Under the pieces are notes generated by a model that was not told the origin of the DNA, made no database searches, and saw nothing but the letters and a program-made list of their open reading frames with translations. Shown in pieces: positions 1-9,300 of a stretch of 64,000 nucleotides of DNA. A program made the position numbers and the translations under genes. Numbering within the stretch: position 1 is the first letter of the stretch; each line of letters starts with the position of its first letter. The stretch comes from Balneolales bacterium (GTDB taxonomy: Bacteria > Bacteroidota > Rhodothermia > Balneolales > Cyclonatronaceae): assembly GCA_020832405.1 (NCBI GenBank), contig JAFIET010000008.1, positions 1 through 64,000 of the forward strand, given 5' to 3'.

Positions 1-407
1 GTGAGATGGCCGGTGAGGTGAATCAGCAGAAATGCTGTGTCGGGGTTGTCCGGGAATTTGTCTTCGGGGTAGGGCGCGGCGGCCTTTTCGGCAGGCAGGC
101 GGCGCAGCACTTCATCCACCATGCTGCGGGTCTGCACGAGGCGGGCGATGATTTCCTGCCGGCTTACGCCCCTTTCCGTAAACTCCCGCTCCCGTTCGCG
201 CACATAGCCCGTATCACCCAGCCGGGCCCCGACAAAATGATTCAGGTTCCCCGCCACATGCAGGCACAGCGTGCCGGGACTGTTGCTGATTTCTCCGCGA
301 AGCTCCCAAAGGTCTTCTTCATGTTCATAGGCCTGCACCTCAGCAATGAGTTTCCCCAAATCGCGCACCAGAATTGTGCGGATGTTCTCCAGAAAAAGCT
401 TTTCCAT
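1..407 (-). CDS. DinB-like (DUF1572-type) protein, 3' end cut by the window
   Basis: The minus strand is open from an ATG at 407 to the window edge (about 135 residues, no stop seen). The translation begins MEKLFLENIRTILVRDLGKL and contains a histidine in LHVAGNLNHFVG and an HLTGHL motif near the visible end. This fits the four-helix DinB/YfiT superfamily, whose members bind a divalent metal through three spaced histidines and are often thiol-dependent transferases or stress proteins. The start is supported by GAGG about ten bases upstream. It follows sbcC on the same strand after a 61-base gap and may be co-transcribed with it. The exact reaction cannot be inferred. An overlapping plus-strand ORF is a shadow. 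Confidence 0.72.
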   Translation of the reverse strand, partial: MEKLFLENIRTILVRDLGKLIAEVQAYEHEEDLWELRGEISNSPGTLCLHVAGNLNHFVGARLGDTGYVREREREFTERGVSRQEIIARLVQTRSMVDEVLRRLPAEKAAAPYPEDKFPDNPDTAFLLIHLTGHL

Positions 408-468
408 AATTTTGTGCCTCTTGTTTTGTGTGATGATGATGATTCCTTACCCCGCCCCGCAGCCTGTC

Positions 469-3400
469 CTAACCCGGCAGCCCCTGCCAGCTTGGGTAAA
501 CCCTGCTGCCCCGCTGTGCATCGTTTCCGATTTTGAGAAAAACATCGATCTCCTGCTGAAGCTCTTCCACGTGCGAAATAATGCCCACAACCCGGCTCTC
601 CTCCCGCAGCGACTTGAGCGTGGCAAATACCGTTTGCAGCGATTCCCGGTCGAGTGAGCCAAAGCCTTCATCCAGAAAGAAAAAGTTCTGCCGGCTTTTG
701 CTGCGGCTCTGCACGCTTTCGGCAAGTGCCAGCGCGAGGCAAAGCGAGGCCTGAAAGGTCTGCCCGCCGGAGAGCGTCTTCACGCTGCGCAGCCGCCCTT
801 CGTTGAGGAAATCCCGCACCTCGAATTTGTTGTCGGCCGAGAGCTCCAGCCGCAGCTGCTGCCGGCTGAGCTTGTAGAAGCGCCGGTTGGCAACCTCGCA
901 CAGCTGCCGCAGGTACACCGTCGAGATGTACTCCACAAAGCCGCTTCGGGCGAACAGCTTTCGCAGCGTATCCAGGTCACCGAGGCGGTGCTCAGCCTGC
1001 GCCAGCTGCTGCTCCAGTTCACGCTTCTCCCCCAAATTCTTTTCCAGCCTCACCAGCTCTTTTTGGGCCGCTCCCAGCTCTTTAACGGCATTTTGGTGCG
1101 CCGCTTCCTCTTCCTTCAGCTGCTGCCTGAGTGCTTCAAAGGCTTCGGCATCAAACTGCTGACCGCCGGTTTCGGCTTCGAGCTCACTAAGTTTGGTCCT
1201 GATCCTGCTGCGCCTTTCTCTGAATGCCAAGATTTCTCCGCGCAGCTTTTCCGCATCGAGCCGAAGGTCAAGCACCTGCTTCACGGCAGCAAGACCGGCA
1301 TGGTCGCTGTCCGTAATCAGCTTTTGAAGCGTTTCTTCCGCTGCCTTGCACTCCGCTGACCTCGACGCCAAATCGCGCTTCACCACTTCGAGGCTGCCCT
1401 TTATTTCACCCTGACGGTTTTCGAGTTCACGCACCGCGGCTTCCAGTTTATCAAAAGCTTCGACCGTTTTGCTGCGCTTTTCCAGAATCTGATCGCGCTG
1501 TTTTTTGATTTCGGGGGATGGCATCAGTCCATAATCCGGCCACTGAAGCACCTTCAGCTGCCGGATTTCCGCTTCTATGTTTGCCTCAAATTTTCCGGCC
1601 TGATCCTGAAGTTTCTGCATGTCGGCTTTCAGCGCTTCCAGCTCTTCCTGAAGCCCTCTGAGGGTTTTCTCATCCGCATCCCGCTTGGCCCGCCCTTGTC
1701 TGTAGCTGGCCTGATGCGCTTCAGCAGCCCTGAATGCGGCGTCGAGCTGAGCCCGGTCCTCCGGGTCAAATCCGCTCCAGACAAAAGCCGAAAGATGCTC
1801 CGCCAATACACCCTGCGCGTCCCGGACTTTTGTTTGCAGCTTGTCGAGCTGCGTTTTAGCCGTTTCGAGCTGCCCCCCGAGCTTGTCAAAGCCGCGCGTG
1901 AATTTCCTGATTTCCTCCAGGCGCTCGTCCAGCTTTTTGAGGACGTCCCGGGCATGCTTCAGCTGCGCCGCACTTTTGCCGTGCAGCGGCTCCGGGTGAT
2001 GGGTCGCCCCGCACAGCGGGCACGCCCTGCCCTCTTCCAGCGCACCGGCGAAATCTTCCAGCTTTACCTGAACCGCCAGCTGCTCACACCGCTGCGCAGC
2101 CTGCACGCGGTCCCGGCCGGTCAGCTCCTCATCCTGCATCAGCAGCGCGATGAGCTCCGCTGTTCCGGCATCGGCTTCAGCCAAAATTCCCAGACTCAGC
2201 TCCATTTTCTCACAGCCGCGCCTGAAGGATTCCCGGCATTTTTCCAGCTCCGCCTGTGCCGCTTCCGCCTCATGTGCTGCTTTATCCAGCTGCATCTTAT
2301 GCCCGAGCCGCAGCACATACCAGTTCCTGATTTCGGCCAGCTTGGCCATGTCAGGCGCCGTTTCCTCCATTTCGCGCAGCTTTGCCTGAAGCGCATCCAA
2401 TGCTCCTTTCGCCGCTTCAGCTTTTGCTGCCAGTTCCTGCGTCTGCGTCTTTTTCGCGCCCAGCTTTTCTTTCAGCCCGTCAAGACTTTCCATTTCGGTC
2501 CTGATTCGCAGCATGCCGCTGAGGTCATCGGCTTCCCGCTGCCGCAGATCCCGCTTTTCGTACTCCGGCCGGATTTCATCCAATGCCCGAACCGCGGCAC
2601 CCAGCTCACCTGCTACTTTTTGCTGCTCAGCGCTCAGCGCATCAAAGCTCGCCTGCAGCCCGTCCCGCTCGGCGCGCAGCCGCTCCGCCGTACGCACCGG
2701 CTCAGCAAAAATCCGCACACAAGCTTCGTAGGCTTTGAGCTGCGTTTCAGCATCTTCGATTTCGGCCCCGCGTGCCTCCATCCCGGCCAGTTCCCGCGCC
2801 AGCTTTTCCCGCATCTCGGCTTTCTGCTGAATGAGCGCAAGCCGGCTTTCTTCCTTACGGAGCCTCCCCAGCGTTTGATCCGACGTCTGAACGGCCTCCT
2901 CAAGTGCGGCAAGTTTTTCTTTTTGCAGGGTGATGGAGGCTTCGTCCAGCCCTTCGTGCTGCTTCAGCTGACCCCGCAGGTTTTCGCTTCGTTCTTTTTC
3001 GCGATTGATGAGGGCGCCCGTTTGCATGCTGAACTCGAAGCGGTCGAGGTCGAAGATTTCTTTCAGCATGCGGGTGCGGTCGGTTGCGCCAAGCTGCAGG
3101 AACTCCTGAAATTTCCCCTGCGGGATGATGATGGTCCGCCGGAAGTTGTCGTAGCTCAGCCCGATGATGTCATCCGGATTGGCGTCCTCAACCGGGGTCC
3201 AGCTCCCGTCGTCTTCCCGCTTCAGGATGCGGCGGCTGAAGGTGTTCACCTTCTCAAACTGCCGGGAATTCCGCTTCCCTTCCACCACAAAGCGCCAGTG
3301 TTCCAGCTTCGCATTGATGCACTCAAAATCGATGAGCAGCCGGTTCGATTTGAGGTTCATCATGTTGTAGTTGCGCCCGTCGGCCTGATTGAGGCGCTCG

Positions 3401-3567
3401 GTTTGTCCGTAAATCGCAAAGGCGATGGCCTCGAGAATCGAAGATTTCCCCGAGCCTACCGTGCCGAATATGCCGAACAGCTGCGATTCGATCAGGCGCG
3501 TAAAATCAATGGTTTGGGCGGCCTGATACGAGTACAGGCCTTCAATCGTGAGTTTTTGGGGAATCAT
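469..3567 (-). CDS. sbcC: SbcC, ATPase subunit of the SbcCD nuclease (Rad50 family)
   Basis: This 1032-residue SMC/Rad50-type ATPase pairs with SbcD to process DNA ends, hairpins and protein-blocked ends. The Walker A motif GTVGSGKS lies at residues 35-42. Long charged coiled coils flank a CPLC zinc hook at 516-519. The ABC signature LSGGQ is at 932-936, followed by Walker B and D-loop (FFFLDEGFGSLD). All key motifs are intact and the length matches the family (about 1000-1050). Its ATG overlaps the stop of sbcD by four bases (ATGA), so the pair is translationally coupled with the nuclease first. Both are cytoplasmic and act at the nucleoid. The 656-residue ORF on the opposite strand is a composition artefact. 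Confidence 0.97.
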   Translation of the reverse strand: MIPQKLTIEGLYSYQAAQTIDFTRLIESQLFGIFGTVGSGKSSILEAIAFAIYGQTERLNQADGRNYNMMNLKSNRLLIDFECINAKLEHWRFVVEGKRNSRQFEKVNTFSRRILKREDDGSWTPVEDANPDDIIGLSYDNFRRTIIIPQGKFQEFLQLGATDRTRMLKEIFDLDRFEFSMQTGALINREKERSENLRGQLKQHEGLDEASITLQKEKLAALEEAVQTSDQTLGRLRKEESRLALIQQKAEMREKLARELAGMEARGAEIEDAETQLKAYEACVRIFAEPVRTAERLRAERDGLQASFDALSAEQQKVAGELGAAVRALDEIRPEYEKRDLRQREADDLSGMLRIRTEMESLDGLKEKLGAKKTQTQELAAKAEAAKGALDALQAKLREMEETAPDMAKLAEIRNWYVLRLGHKMQLDKAAHEAEAAQAELEKCRESFRRGCEKMELSLGILAEADAGTAELIALLMQDEELTGRDRVQAAQRCEQLAVQVKLEDFAGALEEGRACPLCGATHHPEPLHGKSAAQLKHARDVLKKLDERLEEIRKFTRGFDKLGGQLETAKTQLDKLQTKVRDAQGVLAEHLSAFVWSGFDPEDRAQLDAAFRAAEAHQASYRQGRAKRDADEKTLRGLQEELEALKADMQKLQDQAGKFEANIEAEIRQLKVLQWPDYGLMPSPEIKKQRDQILEKRSKTVEAFDKLEAAVRELENRQGEIKGSLEVVKRDLASRSAECKAAEETLQKLITDSDHAGLAAVKQVLDLRLDAEKLRGEILAFRERRSRIRTKLSELEAETGGQQFDAEAFEALRQQLKEEEAAHQNAVKELGAAQKELVRLEKNLGEKRELEQQLAQAEHRLGDLDTLRKLFARSGFVEYISTVYLRQLCEVANRRFYKLSRQQLRLELSADNKFEVRDFLNEGRLRSVKTLSGGQTFQASLCLALALAESVQSRSKSRQNFFFLDEGFGSLDRESLQTVFATLKSLREESRVVGIISHVEELQQEIDVFLKIGNDAQRGSRVYPSWQGLPG

Positions 3568-4805
3568 TGGCCGCCCTCCCTTTCGGCCGCACCCGACCGG
3601 ATTTCGCGGAACAGCGCCATGAGGCCTTCCCCCGGATCGAGGTTTGCGTTTTTGCTCCGGAAGTAGTCGGCGAACAGCTCCTCCATCGGGCGCTGCAGGT
3701 CGATCAGGCCGGCCTCCTCCTCCGGGGCCGCATCCTGCTGCCGCACATTCGGGATGATGGCCACGATGCCCTCATGCGCATCGTGCAGCTGCCGGGTTTC
3801 GTCGGCGTTGAGGTAGGTCTCGGTTGTAAGGCTCAGCTCCACCAGCGCCTGCGCGTTCTCGCGAAGCACGTGCAGCGCCTCGTCCATGCCCGTCGCCCGG
3901 AGGCGCTTCAGCGGGCGCCCGCTCTGCAGGGGGATGCGCTCCGTGCGCACAGGTCGGCCGGGTTCGGCATCGATCATCACCACGTACTTTTGCTGCTCGG
4001 CCTCGCTGAAGCTGTAGCTCAGCGGACTGCTGCTGTACACCACCGGCCGCTCGCCTTTCCGGATTTCGATGTAGCGGTGCAGGTGCCCCAAAGCGGTGTA
4101 CTGAACCTGCGGCGGGATGGCGTCGGCATATAGCTGCTGCGCCCCGCCTACGTGCAGCACCGGCTTCTCATCCTCGGGCTCTTCCAGTTTTTCACCGCTT
4201 GCCGGCGTAAAAAAAAGATGCGCGACCAGCAGATTTACCCCGGCCTCGTCGCAGTGCTTATCAGCCAGCGCCTTCCAGCGATCGGCGAGCTGGTCGCGCA
4301 GGTTTTGCTCCGCCGCCTCGAGCCCGAGAAAGGTCCTGAGGCGCTGCTCGTTCGCATAGGGTGCAAGGAGGATGCGCACCGGCGCCTGAACCCCGGGCAA
4401 GGCAAGCTCCGCAAATCCGGGTTCACTTTGGAGGATGCGCAGCCCGCTGCCCAGCTCAAAAACCGGAATCACGCTGTCGGGGTAGCCAGCCAGCAGTATG
4501 CCGCACTCCCGCGCAAGCGGATCAGGCGCGGCGATGCGGTCAGCGGAATCGTGATTGCCCGCGATGGCCACCACAGCCCGACGGCCGTCGGCTGAAAGCC
4601 GTTTCAGCGTCTTGTAAAACAGCTCGGTCGCCTGCGTTGGCGGGTTGAAGGTATCGAACAAATCGCCGGCAATCAGCACCAAATCGGCCTTCTGCGCTTC
4701 GGCGATGTCGCAGATTTCCTGCATCACCTGCCGCTGTTCATCGAGCCGCTCAAAGCGATCCAGCCGCTTGCCGAGGTGCCAGTCGGCCGTGTGTAAAATT
4801 CTCAT
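3564..4805 (-). CDS. sbcD: SbcD, Mre11-like nuclease subunit
   Basis: This 413-residue calcineurin-like metallophosphoesterase is the nuclease partner of SbcC. Metal-binding motifs are in order: DWHLGK (8-13), GDLFD (47-51), GNHD (82-85) and GHLH near residue 239. The C-terminal part is the capping domain typical of SbcD. The start ATG at 4805 is the first methionine and gives the canonical MRILHTADWHLGK opening. It is the first gene of the sbcD-sbcC pair, and the upstream 200 bases carry no gene before the palindromic repeat at 5009. The complex makes double-strand 3'-5' exonuclease and single-strand endonuclease cuts in the presence of Mn2+ and ATP, by family knowledge. Confidence 0.97.
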   Translation of the reverse strand: MRILHTADWHLGKRLDRFERLDEQRQVMQEICDIAEAQKADLVLIAGDLFDTFNPPTQATELFYKTLKRLSADGRRAVVAIAGNHDSADRIAAPDPLARECGILLAGYPDSVIPVFELGSGLRILQSEPGFAELALPGVQAPVRILLAPYANEQRLRTFLGLEAAEQNLRDQLADRWKALADKHCDEAGVNLLVAHLFFTPASGEKLEEPEDEKPVLHVGGAQQLYADAIPPQVQYTALGHLHRYIEIRKGERPVVYSSSPLSYSFSEAEQQKYVVMIDAEPGRPVRTERIPLQSGRPLKRLRATGMDEALHVLRENAQALVELSLTTETYLNADETRQLHDAHEGIVAIIPNVRQQDAAPEEEAGLIDLQRPMEELFADYFRSKNANLDPGEGLMALFREIRSGAAEREGGQ

Positions 4806-5008
4806 GGTAGGTTTTCGGGTGAAGGCATCCCAAACCGGTCAGGCAGCGGACGCATCAAAAAATTTGGTAAGTAGCCTCCTATAATCCTGAAACTGTGCTG
4901 TGAATGCAAGAACAAAAACGGGGGAGTTGTACGGGCGAATCGAATCAAATCAGCCGGGCAGTCCGCGGGTTACTCCTTCCGGGATAATCAAAGGCTGAAA
5001 TCAATTTT

Positions 5009-5047
5009 TTTATGTAATTTGGAAATTGAACTTCCAAATTGCATAAA
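5009..5047. repeat. 39-bp palindromic repeat, copy A
   Basis: Left arm TTTATGTAATTTGGAA (5009-5024), 7-base spacer, right arm TTCCAAATTGCATAAA (5032-5047). The arms pair over 16 positions with one mismatch, and two further T/A pairs extend the stem. A second copy with 38 of 39 bases identical lies at 6254-6292, in the same orientation, on the other side of the ATPase gene. The right arm ends one base before the ATG at 5049, so the hairpin would form the 5' leader of that gene. Confidence 0.9.
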
Positions 5048-5048
5048 A

Positions 5049-6239
5049 ATGATCGCAAGAGACCTCACCCGAAAAATTTCCGGCCTGATTAAAAAGTTTC
5101 CGATGCTTGCCGTGCTTGGTCCGCGCCAATCGGGAAAAACCACGCTCCTCCGGGCGCTGTTTCCGGCTTATGCCTACGTTAATCTTGAACTCCCCGAAAC
5201 AAGAGCATATGCCGCTTCTGACCCCCGCGGATTTCTTGAACGCTACCAAAAGGGCGTCATTCTGGACGAGATTCAAAACGTGCCGGACTTGTTTTCGTAC
5301 TTGCAGGTTTTCACGGATGAACGCGGGATCAACGGGGAGTATGTGCTCACCGGATCGCAGCATTTTCTGATGATGGAGCAAATCTCCCAATCTCTTGCCG
5401 GGCGGGTCGCACTGCTTTACCTGATGCCGTTTTCAGCCCGGGAGCTTCATCAGGGAGAAAAGCCACAAAACTGGGAGCGCCTTATTTTTTACGGCGGTTA
5501 CCCCCGCATTTTCGATCAGCACATTCATCCTGCCGATTTCTATCCGGCCTACATTCAAACCTACATTGAGCGGGATGTGCGTAAGCTTCAGAATGTTGCC
5601 AACCTGAATCAGTTTCGGAAATTCCTGATGCTGCTTGCAGGCCGTGCGGGGCAGCTCCTGAACGTGAACAGCCTCGCTGCCGATGCCGGCATCAGCAACC
5701 ACACTGCCGAAGCGTGGATCAGACTGCTCGAAGCTTCATTTATCGTTTTCCGGCTGCCGCCTTACTTCAAAAATTTCAACAAGCGGGTAATAAAATCACC
5801 AAAACTGTACTTCTGTGATACGGGCCTGCTCTGCAGTCTGCTCGGGCTTCGCAGGCAGGCTGATGCCGAGCTCCACTTTATGCGGGGCGCCTTGTTTGAA
5901 AACCTCGTGCTTCTTGAGTTCCGGAAATTCCTGTCGAATGCCGGCGAAAAGCCTGACCTTTATTTTTGGCGGGATTCGAATCAAAACGAAATTGACCTGC
6001 TTTTTGAGCGCAACGGCAGTCTGCACGCCTGCGAAATCAAGAGCGGAAAAACCATCACTAAAGATTATTTCAAAGGCCTTACTAAATTTCAAAAAATACA
6101 GCCCGAAACCCGTCTGCATCTTATCTACGGCGGAGTCGAGCAGTACGAACAGCTGGGCATCCGGATAACAGGCTTCACACATCTCACCGGTTCTGCACTT
6201 CCGGCCATATTTACTGAGGAAACGGAAGACGCCGAATGA
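5049..6239 (+). CDS. AAA-type ATPase with C-terminal DUF4143 / PD-(D/E)XK-like domain
   Basis: Predicted 396-residue P-loop ATPase of the large, often multi-copy prokaryotic family annotated as ATP-binding protein or DUF4143 protein. The Walker A motif GPRQSGKT is at 24-31, Walker B GVILDEIQ at 69-76, and a sensor-like LTGSQHF near 105. The C-terminal region contains NEIDLLF followed by ACEIKSGK, which resembles a PD-(D/E)XK nuclease core (D, E-x-K). The function of the family is not established. I chose ATG 5049 (MIARDLTRKISGL, the usual family opening) over the in-frame TTG at 5019, which lies inside the palindrome. The gene stands alone between two near-identical palindromes and is opposite in strand to both neighbours, so it looks like an inserted unit. 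Confidence 0.85.
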   Translation: MIARDLTRKISGLIKKFPMLAVLGPRQSGKTTLLRALFPAYAYVNLELPETRAYAASDPRGFLERYQKGVILDEIQNVPDLFSYLQVFTDERGINGEYVLTGSQHFLMMEQISQSLAGRVALLYLMPFSARELHQGEKPQNWERLIFYGGYPRIFDQHIHPADFYPAYIQTYIERDVRKLQNVANLNQFRKFLMLLAGRAGQLLNVNSLAADAGISNHTAEAWIRLLEASFIVFRLPPYFKNFNKRVIKSPKLYFCDTGLLCSLLGLRRQADAELHFMRGALFENLVLLEFRKFLSNAGEKPDLYFWRDSNQNEIDLLFERNGSLHACEIKSGKTITKDYFKGLTKFQKIQPETRLHLIYGGVEQYEQLGIRITGFTHLTGSALPAIFTEETEDAE

Positions 6240-6253
6240 CAGCACGCTTCACT

Positions 6254-6292
6254 TTTATGTAATTTGGAAATTGAACTTCCATATTGCATAAA
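6254..6292. repeat. 39-bp palindromic repeat, copy B
   Basis: Same sequence and orientation as copy A at 5009-5047 except for one base in the right arm (ATATT for AAATT). It begins 14 bases after the ATPase stop codon. The two copies bound a segment of about 1.2 kb holding only that gene. Confidence 0.9.
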
Positions 6293-6322
6293 ATCTCGGC
6301 TCCATCACCCTTCCAAAAAAAC

Positions 6323-6359
6323 AACAAAGCCCCGTCGCTGTTGGCAACGGGGCTTTGTT
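6323..6359. terminator. Bidirectional rho-independent terminator
   Basis: A 13-bp perfect stem (AACAAAGCCCCGT, 11-base loop, ACGGGGCTTTGTT) lies between the convergent ATPase and kgd genes. On the minus strand it is followed by a seven-T run, so it mainly ends kgd. On the plus strand a short T run follows. Confidence 0.88.
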
Positions 6360-6387
6360 TATAGAGTGATGTGTTTCGAAACCTGAA

Positions 6388-9300
6388 TTACTTCAGGGCT
6401 TCGGCCACAAGTTTTTCCTGCTCGGCGGTGTGCAGCTTCATGGTTCCGGCAGCCGGAGAAGCCGACGGGAAACGGCCCGCGTATTTGATCTGATAGTCAT
6501 CTTTCAGGTCGTACTCAAAGCGGGAGCGGATGTAGGTCCATGCGCCCATGTTGCGGGGTTCTTCCTGACACCACACAATTTCCCTGAGGTTCGGGTACTG
6601 ACTGATCTCCGCGCGCACGTCTGCATCCGGGAACGGGTAGTACTGCTCGATGCGCACGAGCGCGATATCTTTGGCTTCCGTTTCCTTGCGCTTGTTGTAC
6701 AGGTCGTAGTACACCTTGCCGGAACAGAACACGATTTTGCGCACATCAGAAGCATTCACCTCAGCATCACCTAACACGTAGTTGAAGCGGCCGTTTGCCA
6801 GCTCCTCGGTGCTGGAAACTGCCAGCGGGTGCCGCAGCAGGCTCTTCGGTGTGAACAGAATGGTTGGCTTCTTGTTGGGCGAAAGGGCCTGACGGCGAAT
6901 CAGGTGGAACAGCTGCGCCGGGGTCGTACAGTTGCAGATGCGCATGTTGTCTTCCGCGCAAAGCTGCAGGAAGCGCTCAATACGAGCCGAGGAGTGCTCC
7001 GGGCCCTGACCTTCATAGCCATGCGGCAGGAGCATCATCAGGCTTGAGGTCTGCCGCCATTTGGTTTCAGACGACGACAGGTACTGATCGATGATGATTT
7101 GCGCGCCGTTCACGAAATCGCCGAACTGAGCTTCCCAAAGCACCAGCGATTCCGGCCGCGATGCGCTGTAGCCGAATTCATAGCCAAGGGCCGCGAACTC
7201 ACTCAGCAGGCTGTTGTACACCTGAAACTTCGCCTGCCCCTCATCAAGATGGTTAAGCGGCGTGAACTTCTGACTCGTTTCGGTACCGTGCAGCACGGCG
7301 TGCCGGTGGGAAAAAGTACCGCGCTCAGAATCCTGACCGGCAAGGCGAATCGGCACGCCCTGCACCAGCAAACTGCCGAAAGCCAGCGCTTCGCCGTAGC
7401 CCCAATCGATTTTCTTCTGGTTTTTCTCCACAATTTCACTGCGTTTGGCAAGAATGCGCAGCAGTTTGGGGTTGGCATCAAAATCAGACGGAACCGTATT
7501 GATTTTGTAAGCAATATCAATCAGCTTCTGCGAATCAATTGAGGTATTGGTTACCTTATTGCGTTCACTTTGGCTGCTGTACTTCCGCAAGGTGTCTTTC
7601 TCGCCGATCTGATAGCTTGGCAGCGATTTGGCATCATTGAAAGCCTGCTCGAGAATTTCGTCGAACTCTTTGAAGATTTCGTCAACTTCCTCCTGCGAGA
7701 GTTCTTTTTTGCGAAGCAGCTCCTGCGTGTAAATTTCGCGTACCTGCGGGTGATCCTTAATTTCGCGGTACAGGCCCGGCTGTGTGAATGCGGGCTCGTC
7801 GCCCTCATTGTGGCCGTGCTTGCGGTAGCAGATGAGGTCGATCACCACATCCTTTCCGAAACGCTGACGGTAGTCGAGGGCGAGGTTCATGGCATGAACA
7901 CAGGCTTCGGGGTCGTCGCCATTTACGTGGAAAATCGGGGCCAGAATCATCTTGGCCAGATCGGAGGCGTAGCGTGTTGAGCGGCCGTCTTGCGGCAGGG
8001 TTGTGAACCCGATCTGATTGTTGATAATCAGATGGATGGTACCGCCGGTCTTGTAGCCCTTCAGCTGCGACATGGTGAGGGTTTCGGCCACAACGCCCTG
8101 TCCGGCGAAGGCGGCATCCCCGTGGATGAGCAGCGGGATAACCTTGCTGCCGCTGTCCTCATTGTTCTCGCTGATGAGGTCCTGCTTGGCGCGCACCGCT
8201 CCTTCCACAACCGGATTCACCGATTCGAGGTGCGAGGGGTTGGGCATCAGCTCAAGCTTGATTTCTTTGCCGTCAGCTGTTTTGAAAATACTGCGGGTAC
8301 CGAGGTGATATTTCACATCACCGGAGCCCTGCGCGCTGTCGGGATCGATATTTCCTTCGAACTCAGAAAAAATCTGCTTATAAGATTTGCCCATAATGTT
8401 CACGAGCACGTTCAGACGGCCGCGGTGTGCCATCCCGAAAACGACTTCCTCAACACCGTAACCGCCGGCCCGCTCAAGCATGTGGTTGATGGTCGGGATT
8501 ACCGACTCAGCTCCTTCCAGCGAGAAGCGCTTATGGCCGATGTATTTCTTGTGGAGGAACTCCTCAAACGCAGATGCCTGATTGAGTTTCTTGAGGATGA
8601 GGCGGCGGTCTTCTTTATCGAGATCCGGCACGTTCAGCGTGCTTTCCATGCTGTCGGTGAGCCAGTTGCGCTCACTCAGGTTCAGAATATGCGTGTACTC
8701 GGCGCCGATTTTGCCGCAATAGGTATCGCGCAGCAGGCTCACGATATCGCGAAGCGGTGCCTTTTCGAGGCCGCCGAGACCGCCGCAGTAAAACTCGCGG
8801 TCCATATCCCACATGGTGAGGCCATGATACTCGTAATCCAGCTCGGGATGATGGCCGGGGCCGTGCTTCAGCGGATTGATGTTGGCCAACACATGCCCGT
8901 GCGTGCGGTACATATTGATGAGATTGAGTACCGAAACAGCCTTTTTGGTAGCGGCAAGATTGTCGGCATTGCCGCCAATGAGTCCGGAGTAATTATCGCG
9001 TCCAAACGGAATCGGATCGTAAGGAATATCCAGATCCGCGAAAATGGAGTCGTAAAAATCGCCGTTGCCGGTAAGCAGCGTATGAATTTTGGACAGGAAC
9101 ATGCCGCTCTCCGCGCCCTGAATGATGCGGTGATCGTAGGTGCTCGTCATGGTCATCACCTTGCTGATACCAAGATGATTCAGCAGCTCTTCGGACATCG
9201 ACTGAAACTCAGCGGGGTAATCCATAGCGCCGGTGGCCACGATGGTGCCCTGCCCTTTCATCAGGCGGGGCAGCGAGGAAACTGTGCCTATGGTACCGGG

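Noticed and set aside
1696-3666. 656-residue plus-strand ORF
   Set aside because: It lies opposite sbcC, which has every family motif in order. The plus-strand translation is low complexity and matches nothing.
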